Shown here: one piece after another, positions 1-8,767 of the stretch
How the letters are laid out: each line of letters starts with the position of its first letter
How positions within the stretch are numbered: position 1 is the first letter of the stretch
Assembly (NCBI RefSeq): GCF_042646605.1
Contig: NZ_JBHRUG010000001.1
Coordinates: 62,001-126,000, forward strand
Length of the DNA: 64,000 nt
Origin: Litchfieldella rifensis
Lineage (GTDB): Bacteria; Pseudomonadota; Gammaproteobacteria; Pseudomonadales; Halomonadaceae
Direction: 5' to 3'
Position numbers and translations under genes: made by a program
Notes under the pieces: model-generated
The model's database searches: none
The model's input: the letters and a program-made list of their open reading frames with translations, nothing else
Told to the model about the DNA's origin: nothing

Positions 1-824
1 CCCTTGTAGCGCACCTCGGTGAAGAAATGAGCGTCGGGGGTACGGGTCTGGGGCACGTTGGAGCCCCAGGCAATGATGTAGCCGGAGTTGTACCAGTCGG
101 CGGATTCGGGCACGTCGGTCTGCTCGCCCCAGGTCATCGGCGAGGCTGGCGGCAGGTCGCAGTACCAGTCGTAGAAGCTCATGCACACGCCACCGATCAG
201 CGACAGGTAGCGGCTGCCCGCGGCGTAGGAAACCATCGACATGGCCGGAATCGGCGAGAAACCGAGGATGCGGTCGGGTCCGTACTGCTTGGCGGTATAG
301 ACGTTGGAAGCGGCGATCAGCTCGTTGAGCTCGTCCCAGTCGGCACGCACGAAGCCGCCCATGCCGCGGGCGCGCTTGTACTGTTTGGTCTTGGCCGGGT
401 CCTCGACGATCGACGCCCAAGCCTCGACCGGATCGCCCTTCTCCCGCTTCGCCTCGCGCCACAGCGCCAGCAGCGGCTTGCGGATCATCGGATGCTTCAA
501 GCGGTTGGCGCTGTACAGGTACCAGGAGTAGCTGGCACCCCGCGGACAACCGCGCGGCTCGTGGTTGGGCAGGTCGGGGCGGGTGCGCGGGTAGTCGGTC
601 TGCTGGGTCTCCCAGGTGACCAGGCCGTTCTTGACATAGATCTTCCAGCTGCATGAGCCGGTGCAGTTCACCCCGTGGGTGCTGCGCACGATCTTGTCGT
701 GTTGCCAACGGGCGCGATAACCGTCTTCCCAGGCGCGGGATTCGTCGCGAACCTCACCATGGTCGTTGGCGAAGGGCTCGCGCGTCTTGCGAAAGAAATT
801 CAGCCGGTCAATGAAATGACTCAT
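1..824 (-). CDS. narG: Respiratory nitrate reductase alpha subunit NarG, N-terminal part
   Basis: This is the first 274 codons of the membrane-bound, molybdopterin nitrate reductase catalytic subunit; the rest lies beyond the left edge. The translation begins MSHFIDRLNFFRK and contains the NarG N-terminal 4Fe-4S region (HGVNCTGSCSW, with the first ligand a His as in NarG). It then runs through PRGCPRGASYSWYLYS and RADWDELNELIAAS, both typical of NarG. The ATG at 824 lies just after a purine-rich GGAG. The gene follows a NarK-like gene on the same strand with a 161 bp gap, the usual narK-narGHJI order. NarG acts on the cytoplasmic face, taking electrons from NarH and NarI to reduce nitrate to nitrite. 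Confidence 0.95.
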   Translation of the reverse strand, partial: MSHFIDRLNFFRKTREPFANDHGEVRDESRAWEDGYRARWQHDKIVRSTHGVNCTGSCSWKIYVKNGLVTWETQQTDYPRTRPDLPNHEPRGCPRGASYSWYLYSANRLKHPMIRKPLLALWREAKREKGDPVEAWASIVEDPAKTKQYKRARGMGGFVRADWDELNELIAASNVYTAKQYGPDRILGFSPIPAMSMVSYAAGSRYLSLIGGVCMSFYDWYCDLPPASPMTWGEQTDVPESADWYNSGYIIAWGSNVPQTRTPDAHFFTEVRYK

Positions 825-916
825 GGTCGATCTCCAGGCTCCTCATCAATGGGCGACCGCTCGAGGCGGCTCCTGATAAGGATTCTGGGAGATCGATCGG
901 CGAATTACTGCCCGGT

Positions 917-944
917 TACCTCCATATACCCGGGTTCTACCCAC
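917..944. promoter_or_regulatory. Possible NarL heptamer cluster upstream of narG
   Basis: Three TACC-type heptamers in the same orientation (TACCTCC, TACCCGG, TACCCAC) are spaced 10 and 11 bases apart in the gap between the NarK-like gene and narG. NarL/NarP heptamers follow TACYNMT; two of these match six of seven positions. This is suggestive only, because such short motifs occur by chance in GC-rich DNA. Confidence 0.25.
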
Positions 945-985
945 AAGGGGATAGAGGCCCGTGTCATGCGGGTTACGTCATTGGT

Positions 986-2245
986 TCAGGCTTGTAACCG
1001 TGGGGCATGAAGCTGCTCCCACAGCATCACCAGCATGCACACGCCAAGCACGGCATAGAGGAACATGAAGCCGGCGGTACGGATGCCGATCCAGGTATCG
1101 CCGAGCGCGAACATCAACGGCGGCATGGCGGCGAACAGCCCGCCCAAGGCCAGCGCCAGCCCTCCTACGCGGGCCATGTCCTCGCCGTGATCGCGATGGA
1201 TCAGGCGCATCAGGCTGCCCTTGCCGATGCCCATCGCCAACCCCATGATGACCAATAGCGCGACGAACCCCCACAGCGGCATATGGAAGCTAAAGACCAA
1301 CTCGCCCTTCACGCCCTGGATATTGATCGAGAAGCTGGGATAGGAAAGCCAGAACAGGCAAGCCAACACCCATAGACCGACCCACCAACGAAGGCTACGG
1401 AAGTCGCGCCAGTCAGCCAGCGCGCCTCCGACGATCTGACCCAGTCCACTGGACAGAGTGAAGGCCAGCGACCAAAGCGCGGCACTGGCCAGTGGCAGGT
1501 GGTATTGCGCGGATAGATAGCTCGGTAGCCACAGTGCCAGCGCCACGAAGGCACCGAAGAAGAAGCTGTAGTAGAACGCCAGCCGCCAGGCTGCCCAACA
1601 ATACGGCAGCCATGTTCGGTAACGAGGGCGTGGCGCATGCGACGACACTGTGGATGCCGAATCGTCGGCAAACAACCACAGCAGAAGTGCGACGAGCACG
1701 ATCAGCAGGAGATACAGGGAAGGCGCCAGACGCCAGCCGTAGGCCTGACTGACCAGAGGCAGCAGCAGGTAGCTCAGTCCCGCACCCAGCATCCCGGCGC
1801 CATACAACCCCAGCGCCAGGCCGGCATGCCGCGATGGCCCCCATGTCGCTACCCGCACCAGACCCGCCACCAGCGTGCCGGCGCCTACCCCCAGGCCAGC
1901 CCCCGCCAGCAGGAACTCGACGTAATGCTGTGCCTGACCGATCCACCACAGGAAGGGGCACACCAGCCACAGGCAGGCGATCATTACCCGTCGGCCGCCC
2001 ACACGCTCGGCCAGCCGTGCCGCCAGCAGGCTGACCACGGCACCGCTAAGCATGGGGCTCGCCAGCAACCCGGCGAAGGCCAGTTCACTGAGGCCCAGAG
2101 TGCTACGCAGTTCGACGCCAAGCACGGCGAAAATGGTCCAGCAGGCGAACACCAGGGCAAACGCCAGTGGCGACAACAGGATGACCACCAGTGGCCGGTA
2201 GCCAAGGCTAGGGGCGGGCAAAGTGGCTCCCGTGGTGGGTATCAT
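986..2245 (-). CDS. NarK-like MFS transporter lacking the nitrate-binding arginines
   Basis: This 419-residue, 12-helix major facilitator protein resembles the NarK1 type (compare its PLWGF...MGIGKGS with PIWLF...WGIGKAS of the transporter at 7042). It sits directly upstream of narG on the same strand. Three hallmarks of nitrate/nitrite transporters are altered. The helix 2 arginine (VRLP in NarK1, equivalent to E. coli R89) is Ser72. The second substrate arginine (E. coli R305) is Gln270. The nitrate-signature GAGNAG is GAGMLG at 149-154. Membrane segments are otherwise intact and there is no frameshift. It may carry a different anion or have lost transport. Family membership is secure; substrate is not. 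Confidence 0.8.
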   Translation of the reverse strand: MIPTTGATLPAPSLGYRPLVVILLSPLAFALVFACWTIFAVLGVELRSTLGLSELAFAGLLASPMLSGAVVSLLAARLAERVGGRRVMIACLWLVCPFLWWIGQAQHYVEFLLAGAGLGVGAGTLVAGLVRVATWGPSRHAGLALGLYGAGMLGAGLSYLLLPLVSQAYGWRLAPSLYLLLIVLVALLLWLFADDSASTVSSHAPRPRYRTWLPYCWAAWRLAFYYSFFFGAFVALALWLPSYLSAQYHLPLASAALWSLAFTLSSGLGQIVGGALADWRDFRSLRWWVGLWVLACLFWLSYPSFSINIQGVKGELVFSFHMPLWGFVALLVIMGLAMGIGKGSLMRLIHRDHGEDMARVGGLALALGGLFAAMPPLMFALGDTWIGIRTAGFMFLYAVLGVCMLVMLWEQLHAPRLQA

Positions 2246-2409
2246 GGCGAAAAGATCTCGTGAGATAATTACGAGAAATTTTCGATTGCGGGACCAATGG
2301 CGTCAAAAGAGCATCGGAGATATCACTTTCGAGGTAGATTCCCTACTTACGACCTAGGCTATAGTCAGACGCTTCAAGATACCCGCCCCCGGAGGGGCTT
2401 GCTGACTCG

Positions 2410-4317
2410 ATGAACCTCCTGCAACGCTCCCTGGTCGCGCGTATCACTGCGTCGCTGCTCGCCATCAGCGTGATGGCGCTGATCAGTATCGCGGTCACCA
2501 TGATGGTGGCCAGTGGTAGTCGCGGCGGCGCCGCTGCCATCAACATGGCCGGCTCGCTGCGCATGAATACCTACCAGATCATCGTCGCCCTGCAACGTTA
2601 CGAACAGCAACCTACGACCGAACCGCGCGAGCAGGTCATACACCTGGCCGAGCGCTTCGCGCAGCGGCTCGACAGCCCCGAGCTGACCGGCAGCATTCCC
2701 GCACCCGCCGATCACGACCTGCAACGCCAATATCGTCTGATTCATGGCCGCTGGGACGAGGAACTGGCACCGCAAATCAACGCAGCCATCAAGGGAGACA
2801 AGGTACGGACCGCGGCTCTCAACACCACCCTGGACAGCCTGGTTGGCGATATCGACACACTAGTGACCCTGCTCGAGCAGAACAGTGAATCGAAGATTCG
2901 CCTGCTCAGTCTGCTGCAGATCCTGTTCCTGGCGCTGACCGCGGTGGTGATAGCCATCGTGCTCTACGATATTCGCCACAACCTGGTCGCCCCACTGCGG
3001 CAATTGGTGGTACTGGCCCGTGAGGCGGCACACCGCAACTTCCGTTATCGCACCCGCCTGCAGGGCAGCGACGAACTGGCACTGCTGGGGCGCACCTTCG
3101 ACACCATGGCCGAGGAACTGGCCACCAGCTATGCCGAGCTCGAAGAGCGCGTGTCGCGCAAGAAGCAGGAACTCGAGCGCAGCAACCGGGCGATGCAGAT
3201 CCTCCACGACGGCAGCCGCACCCTGTATGGCGGCGGCAACGATCTATGCGCCAGCGCGGCGCCCATGCTACGCGACCTGGAATCGCTGCTGGATATCGGC
3301 CCCATCCGGCTGTCACTCAACGACCCCCAGGACGAGCGCCAGATTCCGATCCTCGCCACCCACTCGGCGACCCGTCCGGAATACTGTCGTGACCACGATT
3401 GTTATGCCTGTCTGATCGATCCCCGGCCACTTCAGGTCGAACAGGGCCCCGACACCGAATGCCTGCTGCTGCCGGTGAGTGTCGGTGACGAATTGCTCGG
3501 CACGCTGGAGATCAGTTACTCGAAGGCCAGAGGCCTCGGCGACAGCACACGACGCCTGCTCAACGCGCTATCCGACCAGTTGGCCACGGCGATCTATCTG
3601 CAACGGCGCATCGAAGAGCAGCAGCAAGTCTCATTGATGCACGAGCGCACCATCATCGCCCGCGAATTGCACGACTCCCTGGCGCAGTCGCTTTCCTACC
3701 TGAAGATGCAGGTGGCACGGCTCGAGCGCATGCAGGCCAAGCAGATCCCCCCCGAGACCCAGGCCGAGGTGCTCGATGAGCTGCGCACCGGGCTCAACAG
3801 CGCCTATCGTCAGCTACGCGAACTGTTGACCACCTTCCGCCTCAAGCTGGAGACACCTGGCCTGCAGGCGGCACTGCGCCAAACGACCGATGAGTTCGCC
3901 GAACGCATGATGACGCCCGTGGAGCTCGATTACGACGTGCCGCCACACCTGCTCAACCCCAATGAAGAGATCCACGTGCTGCAGATCGTCCGCGAGGCGT
4001 TGGCCAACACCCACAAGCATGCCCAGGCTCACTGGACAGGGGTCACGGTACGTTTCGCCGATGCCAAGCTTCAGGTTCGCATCGAAGACGACGGCATCGG
4101 ACTTGCCAGCGGCGACTCTCCACCACAGCATTATGGCCTGGTGATCATGCGTGATCGTGCCCACACCTTGGGTGGCGAATTGCAGGTAAGCAATCGCGAG
4201 TCCGGGGGTACCCGGGTCATGCTGGAGTTCATGCCACAGACCGCGCGCCTGATCGCCCAACAGCCAACGACGTCGTCAGAAGCGCTAGCCACGATAACCG
4301 AAGGGAACAGGACCTGA
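2410..4317 (+). CDS. narX: Nitrate/nitrite sensor histidine kinase NarX
   Basis: This 635-residue inner-membrane kinase detects periplasmic nitrate and phosphorylates NarL. A first membrane helix (about residues 13-35) is followed by the periplasmic P-box (AAAINMAGSLRMNTYQI), the known nitrate-binding signature. Then come a helical sensor domain, a second membrane helix (about 166-186) and a HAMP domain. The central region carries clustered cysteines (CRDHDCYAC), also characteristic of NarX. A HisKA_3 domain has the phospho-acceptor His421 in ARELHDSLAQ, and an HATPase domain ends the protein. It is divergent from the NarK-like gene and three bases from narL, so the two form an operon. A GGAGGGG lies upstream of the ATG. 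Confidence 0.95.
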   Translation: MNLLQRSLVARITASLLAISVMALISIAVTMMVASGSRGGAAAINMAGSLRMNTYQIIVALQRYEQQPTTEPREQVIHLAERFAQRLDSPELTGSIPAPADHDLQRQYRLIHGRWDEELAPQINAAIKGDKVRTAALNTTLDSLVGDIDTLVTLLEQNSESKIRLLSLLQILFLALTAVVIAIVLYDIRHNLVAPLRQLVVLAREAAHRNFRYRTRLQGSDELALLGRTFDTMAEELATSYAELEERVSRKKQELERSNRAMQILHDGSRTLYGGGNDLCASAAPMLRDLESLLDIGPIRLSLNDPQDERQIPILATHSATRPEYCRDHDCYACLIDPRPLQVEQGPDTECLLLPVSVGDELLGTLEISYSKARGLGDSTRRLLNALSDQLATAIYLQRRIEEQQQVSLMHERTIIARELHDSLAQSLSYLKMQVARLERMQAKQIPPETQAEVLDELRTGLNSAYRQLRELLTTFRLKLETPGLQAALRQTTDEFAERMMTPVELDYDVPPHLLNPNEEIHVLQIVREALANTHKHAQAHWTGVTVRFADAKLQVRIEDDGIGLASGDSPPQHYGLVIMRDRAHTLGGELQVSNRESGGTRVMLEFMPQTARLIAQQPTTSSEALATITEGNRT

Positions 4318-4320
4318 CCC

Positions 4321-4986
4321 ATGGCCAAGTCAGAGCAAGACACACCGGCAAGCATCCTGATCATCGACGACCATCCGCTGCTGCGCCGTGGCGTCAAGCA
4401 GTTGCTCGAACTCGAGGATGACCTGGTGCTGGCCGGTGAAGCCGGCGAGCCGGAAAAGGGCATCCGTCTGGCTACGGAGCTCGATCCCGACCTGGTACTG
4501 CTGGATCTCAACATGCCAGGGCTCAACGGCATTGAGACCCTCAAGCGGCTGCGCGAAGCGAATTTCGCCGGGCGCGTCGTGATATTCACCGTCTCCGACA
4601 GCGAGGATGATGTGATCGCCGCCCTGAAGGCCGGCGCCGACGGCTACCTGCTCAAGGACATGGAGCCCGAGGACATGGTGCGCCAACTGCGCCAGGCCGC
4701 CCTGGGCCGCATGGTGATCAGCGAGAACCTCACTGCCCTGCTTGCCGCGGCCCTGCGCCAGCAACGCTCGGCCCCCGCGACGCCGGACATCCACAGCCTG
4801 ACCCAGCGCGAGCGAGAAATCTTGCGCGAACTGGCAGCCGGGCTGTCCAACAAACTGATCGCCCGCAAGCTCGATATCAGCGAAGGCACCGTCAAGGTAC
4901 ACGTCAAGCACCTGCTCAAGAAGCTCAACCTGCGCTCGCGGGTCGAGGCGGCAGTATGGGCGGTTCAGGAAGGGCTGGAAACGTAG
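4321..4986 (+). CDS. narL: Nitrate/nitrite response regulator NarL
   Basis: This 221-residue two-component regulator starts three bases after narX. The receiver domain has the acidic pair in LIIDDHPL, the phospho-acceptor Asp62 in LLDLNMPGLNG and a lysine in YLLKDMEPED. A LuxR/NarL-type helix-turn-helix follows (LTQREREILRELAAGLSNK, then ISEGTVKVHVKHLLKKL). When phosphorylated by NarX it would bind TACYNMT heptamers. Candidate sites lie upstream of the narK genes at 5210-5234 and of narG at 917-944. A long hairpin follows at 5105-5141. Confidence 0.95.
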   Translation: MAKSEQDTPASILIIDDHPLLRRGVKQLLELEDDLVLAGEAGEPEKGIRLATELDPDLVLLDLNMPGLNGIETLKRLREANFAGRVVIFTVSDSEDDVIAALKAGADGYLLKDMEPEDMVRQLRQAALGRMVISENLTALLAAALRQQRSAPATPDIHSLTQREREILRELAAGLSNKLIARKLDISEGTVKVHVKHLLKKLNLRSRVEAAVWAVQEGLET

Positions 4987-5104
4987 GAAATATCGACGGC
5001 CTGCTGCGTTCCTTTCTCCTTGTGGTATAGCGGTGCCTCAGCTAAACCATTCGAAGCCCATTCCGATTCCGACCTCTCAAGCCGTAATATCCCCACCGAT
5101 ACTC

Positions 5105-5141
5105 CCGGGACTTTTTATGGATACCTCCAAAAAAGTCCCGG
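5105..5141 (+). terminator. Hairpin after narXL
   Basis: A perfect 12-bp stem, CCGGGACTTTTT pairing with AAAAAGTCCCGG around a 13-base loop, lies 118 bases past narL and before the narK promoter region. The stem contains a U-run but no long T tract follows, so it is a terminator-like structure rather than a classical terminator. Confidence 0.5.
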
Positions 5142-5209
5142 CATCGACATATCGATTTCCCGTCTTGATCTGCCAGACAGACTTTTTACAAATCAATTGA
5201 TTGACGTCA

Positions 5210-5234
5210 TACCCCTCGTATCTAGAAAGAGGTA
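5210..5234. promoter_or_regulatory. Inverted NarL heptamer pair upstream of narK
   Basis: TACCCCT (5210-5216) and AGAGGTA (5228-5234) are both exact matches to the NarL heptamer TACYNMT, in inverted orientation with 11 bases between. The classical NarL/NarP arrangement has 2 bases between, so the spacing here is longer by about one helical turn. A nearby ATCAATTGAT (5192-5201) and TTGAT half-sites could include an FNR-type box, but no full TTGAT-N4-ATCAA is present. Confidence 0.45.
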
Positions 5235-5369
5235 TTCCCACCATTTTCGGCGATTTTCGCCACGTTTATTCGCTCGGTTTCACAGCATATCTTTCTTCTT
5301 GTCAATGATATCTGGCGCCAGTGAAATTCACGGCTGGCGGTGAGGAATCACGCAAGCGAGGGGACGGAT

Positions 5370-7019
5370 ATGTCCAATACCAATGTCGACTTACAGGCCT
5401 TGGCCAAGCCTCGGCTCAATGGCGACCTGCATGTGTGGGACGTCGAGAACGAGACATTCTGGCAACAGCAGGGCAGGCGCATCGCCACCCGCAACCTGTG
5501 GATCTCCATTCCCTGCCTGCTGGTGGCCTTCGGCTACTGGCAGATGTGGGGCATGCTGACGGTGCAGATGAACAACCTCGGCTTTCCCTTTTCCGAGGCA
5601 GAGCTCTTCACCCTGGTCGGCATCGCTGGCCTTGCCGGTGCCACCCTGCGCATTCCGGCATCGTTCATGATCCGTATCGCCGGCGGGCGCAACACCATCT
5701 TCCTGACCACGGCGCTGATGATCATTCCCTGCCTTGGCGCCTATTTCGCCCTGCAGAGTCAACACACGCCACTGTGGGTCTTTCAGCTCCTGGCGCTGGT
5801 CTCCGGCGTCGGCGGCGGTAACTTCGCCTGCTCGATGAGCAACATCAGCACCTTCTTCCCCAAGAGACAGCAAGGCTACGCACTGGGCATGAACGCCGGC
5901 CTCGGTAACCTCGGCGTCACCGGTATGCAGATCCTGATTCCGCTGTCGATGACCGCCGCCGTGTTCGGCGTGTTCTCCGGCGATCCCATGGAGCTGGTAC
6001 GCGCCAGCGGCACCCTGATCGGCCGCATTTCAGAGGGCACCCCAACCTGGCTGCACAACCCGGCCCTGGTCGGCGTGGTAGTGCTGGTACCGCTGTGCGC
6101 CGCGGCCTGGTTCGGCATGAACAACCTGCGCACCATTACCCCCAACCCCGGCTCCCCGTTGGCGGCCTTCGGCAAGATCCTTGGACTCTACAACCTGGGC
6201 CTGGTCACCTCGGCCGTCGGCATCTATCTGATGCTGCCCCCTCCGGTGGGCCTGGGCGTACTCAACATGTGGCTGGCCCTGCCGCTGACCATCGTGCTGA
6301 CCCTTGGACTGATGCGTCTGATTCCGGGCGAGATCAAGCCCAATATCCAGAAGCAGTTCGCGATTTTCCACGACAAGCACACCTGGTCGATGACGGTTCT
6401 GTACATCGCCACCTTCGGCTCGTTCATCGGCTTCTCGGCGGCCCTGCCGCTCTCCATCGAGGTGATCTTCGGCTCGATGATGAACGTGGCCGCCGACGGC
6501 AGCCTGGAGCGGGTGGCCAACCCCAATGCCCCCAGTGCCATGACCTGGGCATGGATGGGACCGTTCGTGGGTGCTGCGATCCGGCCGATCGGCGGCTGGA
6601 TTTCCGACAAGATCGGCGGCTCCATCGTCACCCAGACCATTTCGGCGATCATGGTCGCCGCCTCCCTCGGCGTCGGCTACGTGATGATGCTGGCCTACAA
6701 CTCCAGTGATCCGAATGCCTATTTCTGGACATTCCTTGGCCTGTTCATCGTGCTGTTCGCCGCCAGCGGCATCGGTAACGGATCCACCTTCCGCAGCATC
6801 GGCGTGATCTTCGATCAACAGCGTAAAGGGCCGGTGCTGGGCTGGACCTCTGCAGTCGCCGCCTATGGCGCCTTCATCGCCCCGCGGGTGATGGGTGAGC
6901 AGATCCAGGCCGGCACCCCTGAACTCGCCATGTACGGCTTCGCGGTGTTCTACGCAGTGTGCCTGGTCGTCAACTGGTGGTTCTACCTGCGCAAGAGCGC
7001 CTACGTGAAGAATCCGTGA
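5370..7019 (+). CDS. narK2: Nitrate/nitrite antiporter, NarK2/NarU type
   Basis: This 549-residue MFS transporter is closely related to E. coli NarK (shared FWQQQGRRIATRNLWIS at the start). It would exchange nitrate for nitrite across the inner membrane. The substrate arginine is present at Arg94 (ATLRIPASF), a second arginine is in GAAIRPIGGWISDK, and the nitrate signature GLGNLGVTG is intact. It is longer than E. coli NarK (463 residues) because of an extended middle loop region. The ATG at 5370 is chosen over the upstream one at 5340 because a GAGGGGA ribosome site precedes it. The NarK1-type gene follows 22 bases on, so the two are co-transcribed. Confidence 0.93.
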   Translation: MSNTNVDLQALAKPRLNGDLHVWDVENETFWQQQGRRIATRNLWISIPCLLVAFGYWQMWGMLTVQMNNLGFPFSEAELFTLVGIAGLAGATLRIPASFMIRIAGGRNTIFLTTALMIIPCLGAYFALQSQHTPLWVFQLLALVSGVGGGNFACSMSNISTFFPKRQQGYALGMNAGLGNLGVTGMQILIPLSMTAAVFGVFSGDPMELVRASGTLIGRISEGTPTWLHNPALVGVVVLVPLCAAAWFGMNNLRTITPNPGSPLAAFGKILGLYNLGLVTSAVGIYLMLPPPVGLGVLNMWLALPLTIVLTLGLMRLIPGEIKPNIQKQFAIFHDKHTWSMTVLYIATFGSFIGFSAALPLSIEVIFGSMMNVAADGSLERVANPNAPSAMTWAWMGPFVGAAIRPIGGWISDKIGGSIVTQTISAIMVAASLGVGYVMMLAYNSSDPNAYFWTFLGLFIVLFAASGIGNGSTFRSIGVIFDQQRKGPVLGWTSAVAAYGAFIAPRVMGEQIQAGTPELAMYGFAVFYAVCLVVNWWFYLRKSAYVKNP

Positions 7020-7041
7020 TAACGGCAAGGAGCGACTGAAC

Positions 7042-8325
7042 ATGGCATCCTCTCGTTTCAAGCAGTACTCGGTGCTGACCGCCAACACTTTCGCCTTCAC
7101 CATGTGTTTCATGGTGTGGACGATGTTCGGCGAGATCGGCGTGCCCATCGCCGAGAAGCTGAGTCTCAGCGATACCCAGTTTGGGGTTCTGGCGGCGCTG
7201 CCGATCCTCACCGGCTCGCTGGTGCGACTGCCGTTGGGCGCCCTGACCGACCGCTATGGTGGCCGCCCGGTGTTCATGCTGCTGATGCTGGCCACCGTCC
7301 CCGCCATCTGGGCCGTGCAGTTCGCCACCCAGTACTGGCAACTCCTGGCACTGGGCACCGTCGTCGGCCTGGCCGGCGGCGGGTTCTCGGTCGGCATCAC
7401 CTATACCGCCAAGTGGTTCGAGCGCGACCGCCAGGGCCTGGCGATGGGTATCTTCGGCGCCGGTAACGCCGGGGCGGCGGTCACCAAGTATATTGCCCCC
7501 ACGGTGATCATCGTGCTCGGCTGGCAGGCGGTACCCAACCTGTATGCCGCGATCATGCTGATCACGGCGCTGATCTTCTGGTTCTTCACCTTCACCAACC
7601 CGACGCACCGCCAGCAGGAGCGCCCGGCCCTGCGCGATCAGCTTCGAGTGCTCAACGACCCTAAGATCTGGAAGTACTGCCAGTATTACTCAGTGATGTT
7701 CGGTGGCTACGTGGGAGTGTCGCTGTGGCTGACCCGCTATTACATGCAGGAATATGGCATGGGCATCCAGCTGGCCGCGCTGGTCGCCACCATTTTCGTG
7801 CTGCCCTCGGGGGTGATCCGCGCCTTCGGTGGTTGGCTTTCCGATCGCTTCGGCGCCCATGCCGTGACCTGGAGCTGCATGTGGGCCAGTCTCATGGCGT
7901 TGTTCGTGATGTCCTATCCGCATACCCACTACGCCATCCAGGCGGTGGACGGCTCGCGGCTGGAGTTCAGCTTCGGGGTGCCGATCTGGCTGTTCACGTT
8001 CGCGCTGTTCGTGGTCGGTATCTCCTGGGGGATCGGCAAGGCCTCGGTGTTCAAGTACCTGTCCAACGAGTACGACCGCAACCTGGGGCTAGTGTCGGGG
8101 ATCGTCGGCCTGGCCGGCGGCATGGGCGGTTTCCTGCTGCCGATCATGTTCGGCGCCCTGGTGGATGTCACCGGCATCGCGACCAGCGTGTGGATGCTGT
8201 GCTTCGGGGTGACCCTGGTATCGATCGTCTGGATGTGGTGGACCGAACGTCGCGTCCCGTTGCTGACCCGGGACCGCTATCACCAACCTGCCGTCATCGC
8301 CACGCCGGCACCGCAACAGGCGTGA
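7042..8325 (+). CDS. narK1: Nitrate transporter, NarK1 type (nitrate/proton symporter class)
   Basis: This 427-residue MFS protein is of the shorter NarK1 class. It has Arg62 in LVRLPLGALTDRYGG, a second arginine in GVIRAFGGWLSDRFG, and both signature loops (GAGNAGAAVTK and GLAGGMGGFLLP). These are the residues that bind nitrate in solved NNP-family structures. An AAGGAG lies before the ATG. It follows narK2 by 22 bases. In Paracoccus the two types are fused into one protein; in Pseudomonas they are adjacent genes, as here. NarK1 is thought to start nitrate import using proton motive force until NarK2 exchange takes over. Confidence 0.93.
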   Translation: MASSRFKQYSVLTANTFAFTMCFMVWTMFGEIGVPIAEKLSLSDTQFGVLAALPILTGSLVRLPLGALTDRYGGRPVFMLLMLATVPAIWAVQFATQYWQLLALGTVVGLAGGGFSVGITYTAKWFERDRQGLAMGIFGAGNAGAAVTKYIAPTVIIVLGWQAVPNLYAAIMLITALIFWFFTFTNPTHRQQERPALRDQLRVLNDPKIWKYCQYYSVMFGGYVGVSLWLTRYYMQEYGMGIQLAALVATIFVLPSGVIRAFGGWLSDRFGAHAVTWSCMWASLMALFVMSYPHTHYAIQAVDGSRLEFSFGVPIWLFTFALFVVGISWGIGKASVFKYLSNEYDRNLGLVSGIVGLAGGMGGFLLPIMFGALVDVTGIATSVWMLCFGVTLVSIVWMWWTERRVPLLTRDRYHQPAVIATPAPQQA

Positions 8326-8398
8326 CACGCCACATGGCAACGCGCCCGGCCTGTGGGTACGGGCGCGCTGTTTGAATTTGAGGATGACAAGCCTGGCT

Positions 8399-8719
8399 TC
8401 ACTCGGCGCCGGTGATATCCTCGATCCAGGTCAGCGCGGCGACGGCGGTCGGGAAGCCGGCGGTGGGGATCGACAACAGCGCCACCTGCTTGAGCTCCTC
8501 GGCACCGATGCCCTCCTCCAGGGCACGTCGCACATGCGAGTGCACCGCACCTTCGGAACGCGAACCCACGGCCAGCGCCAGCTTGACCAGGCGCCGGGTA
8601 CGCTCGTCCAACGGACCGGCCTCGGCGCAGGCCTCGCCGAGAGCGGCATAGGCATCCCAGACCTCGGGATAGCGTTCGGCGACCTTGCCGGCGCCGGAAG
8701 GCAGATCGTGGTTGGCCAT
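8399..8719 (-). CDS. Carboxymuconolactone decarboxylase-family protein
   Basis: This 106-residue single-domain protein of the AhpD/CMD fold (LDERTRRLVKLALAVGSRSEGAVHSHVRRALEEG) lacks the CxxC pair of AhpD peroxidase partners: the position where Cys is usual reads SEGAVHSH. An enzymatic redox role is therefore unlikely from sequence alone. Proteins of this kind are often small trimers or hexamers of unknown function. It is last in a same-strand run hemN, ubiT remnant, sirB2, then this gene, which places it with anaerobic respiration functions. A GGAG precedes the ATG. Confidence 0.8.
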   Translation of the reverse strand: MANHDLPSGAGKVAERYPEVWDAYAALGEACAEAGPLDERTRRLVKLALAVGSRSEGAVHSHVRRALEEGIGAEELKQVALLSIPTAGFPTAVAALTWIEDITGAE

Positions 8720-8767
8720 CGTCGGTCTCCTCTATCGGGTTATCAGCTTTCTGGAAGACTGCCCTGT

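Noticed and set aside
6030..7211. A 393-codon minus-strand frame opposite the narK genes
   Set aside because: It lies fully under narK2 and the start of narK1, has the composition of a GC-rich antisense shadow (His, Gly, Arg, Gln) and no ribosome site.
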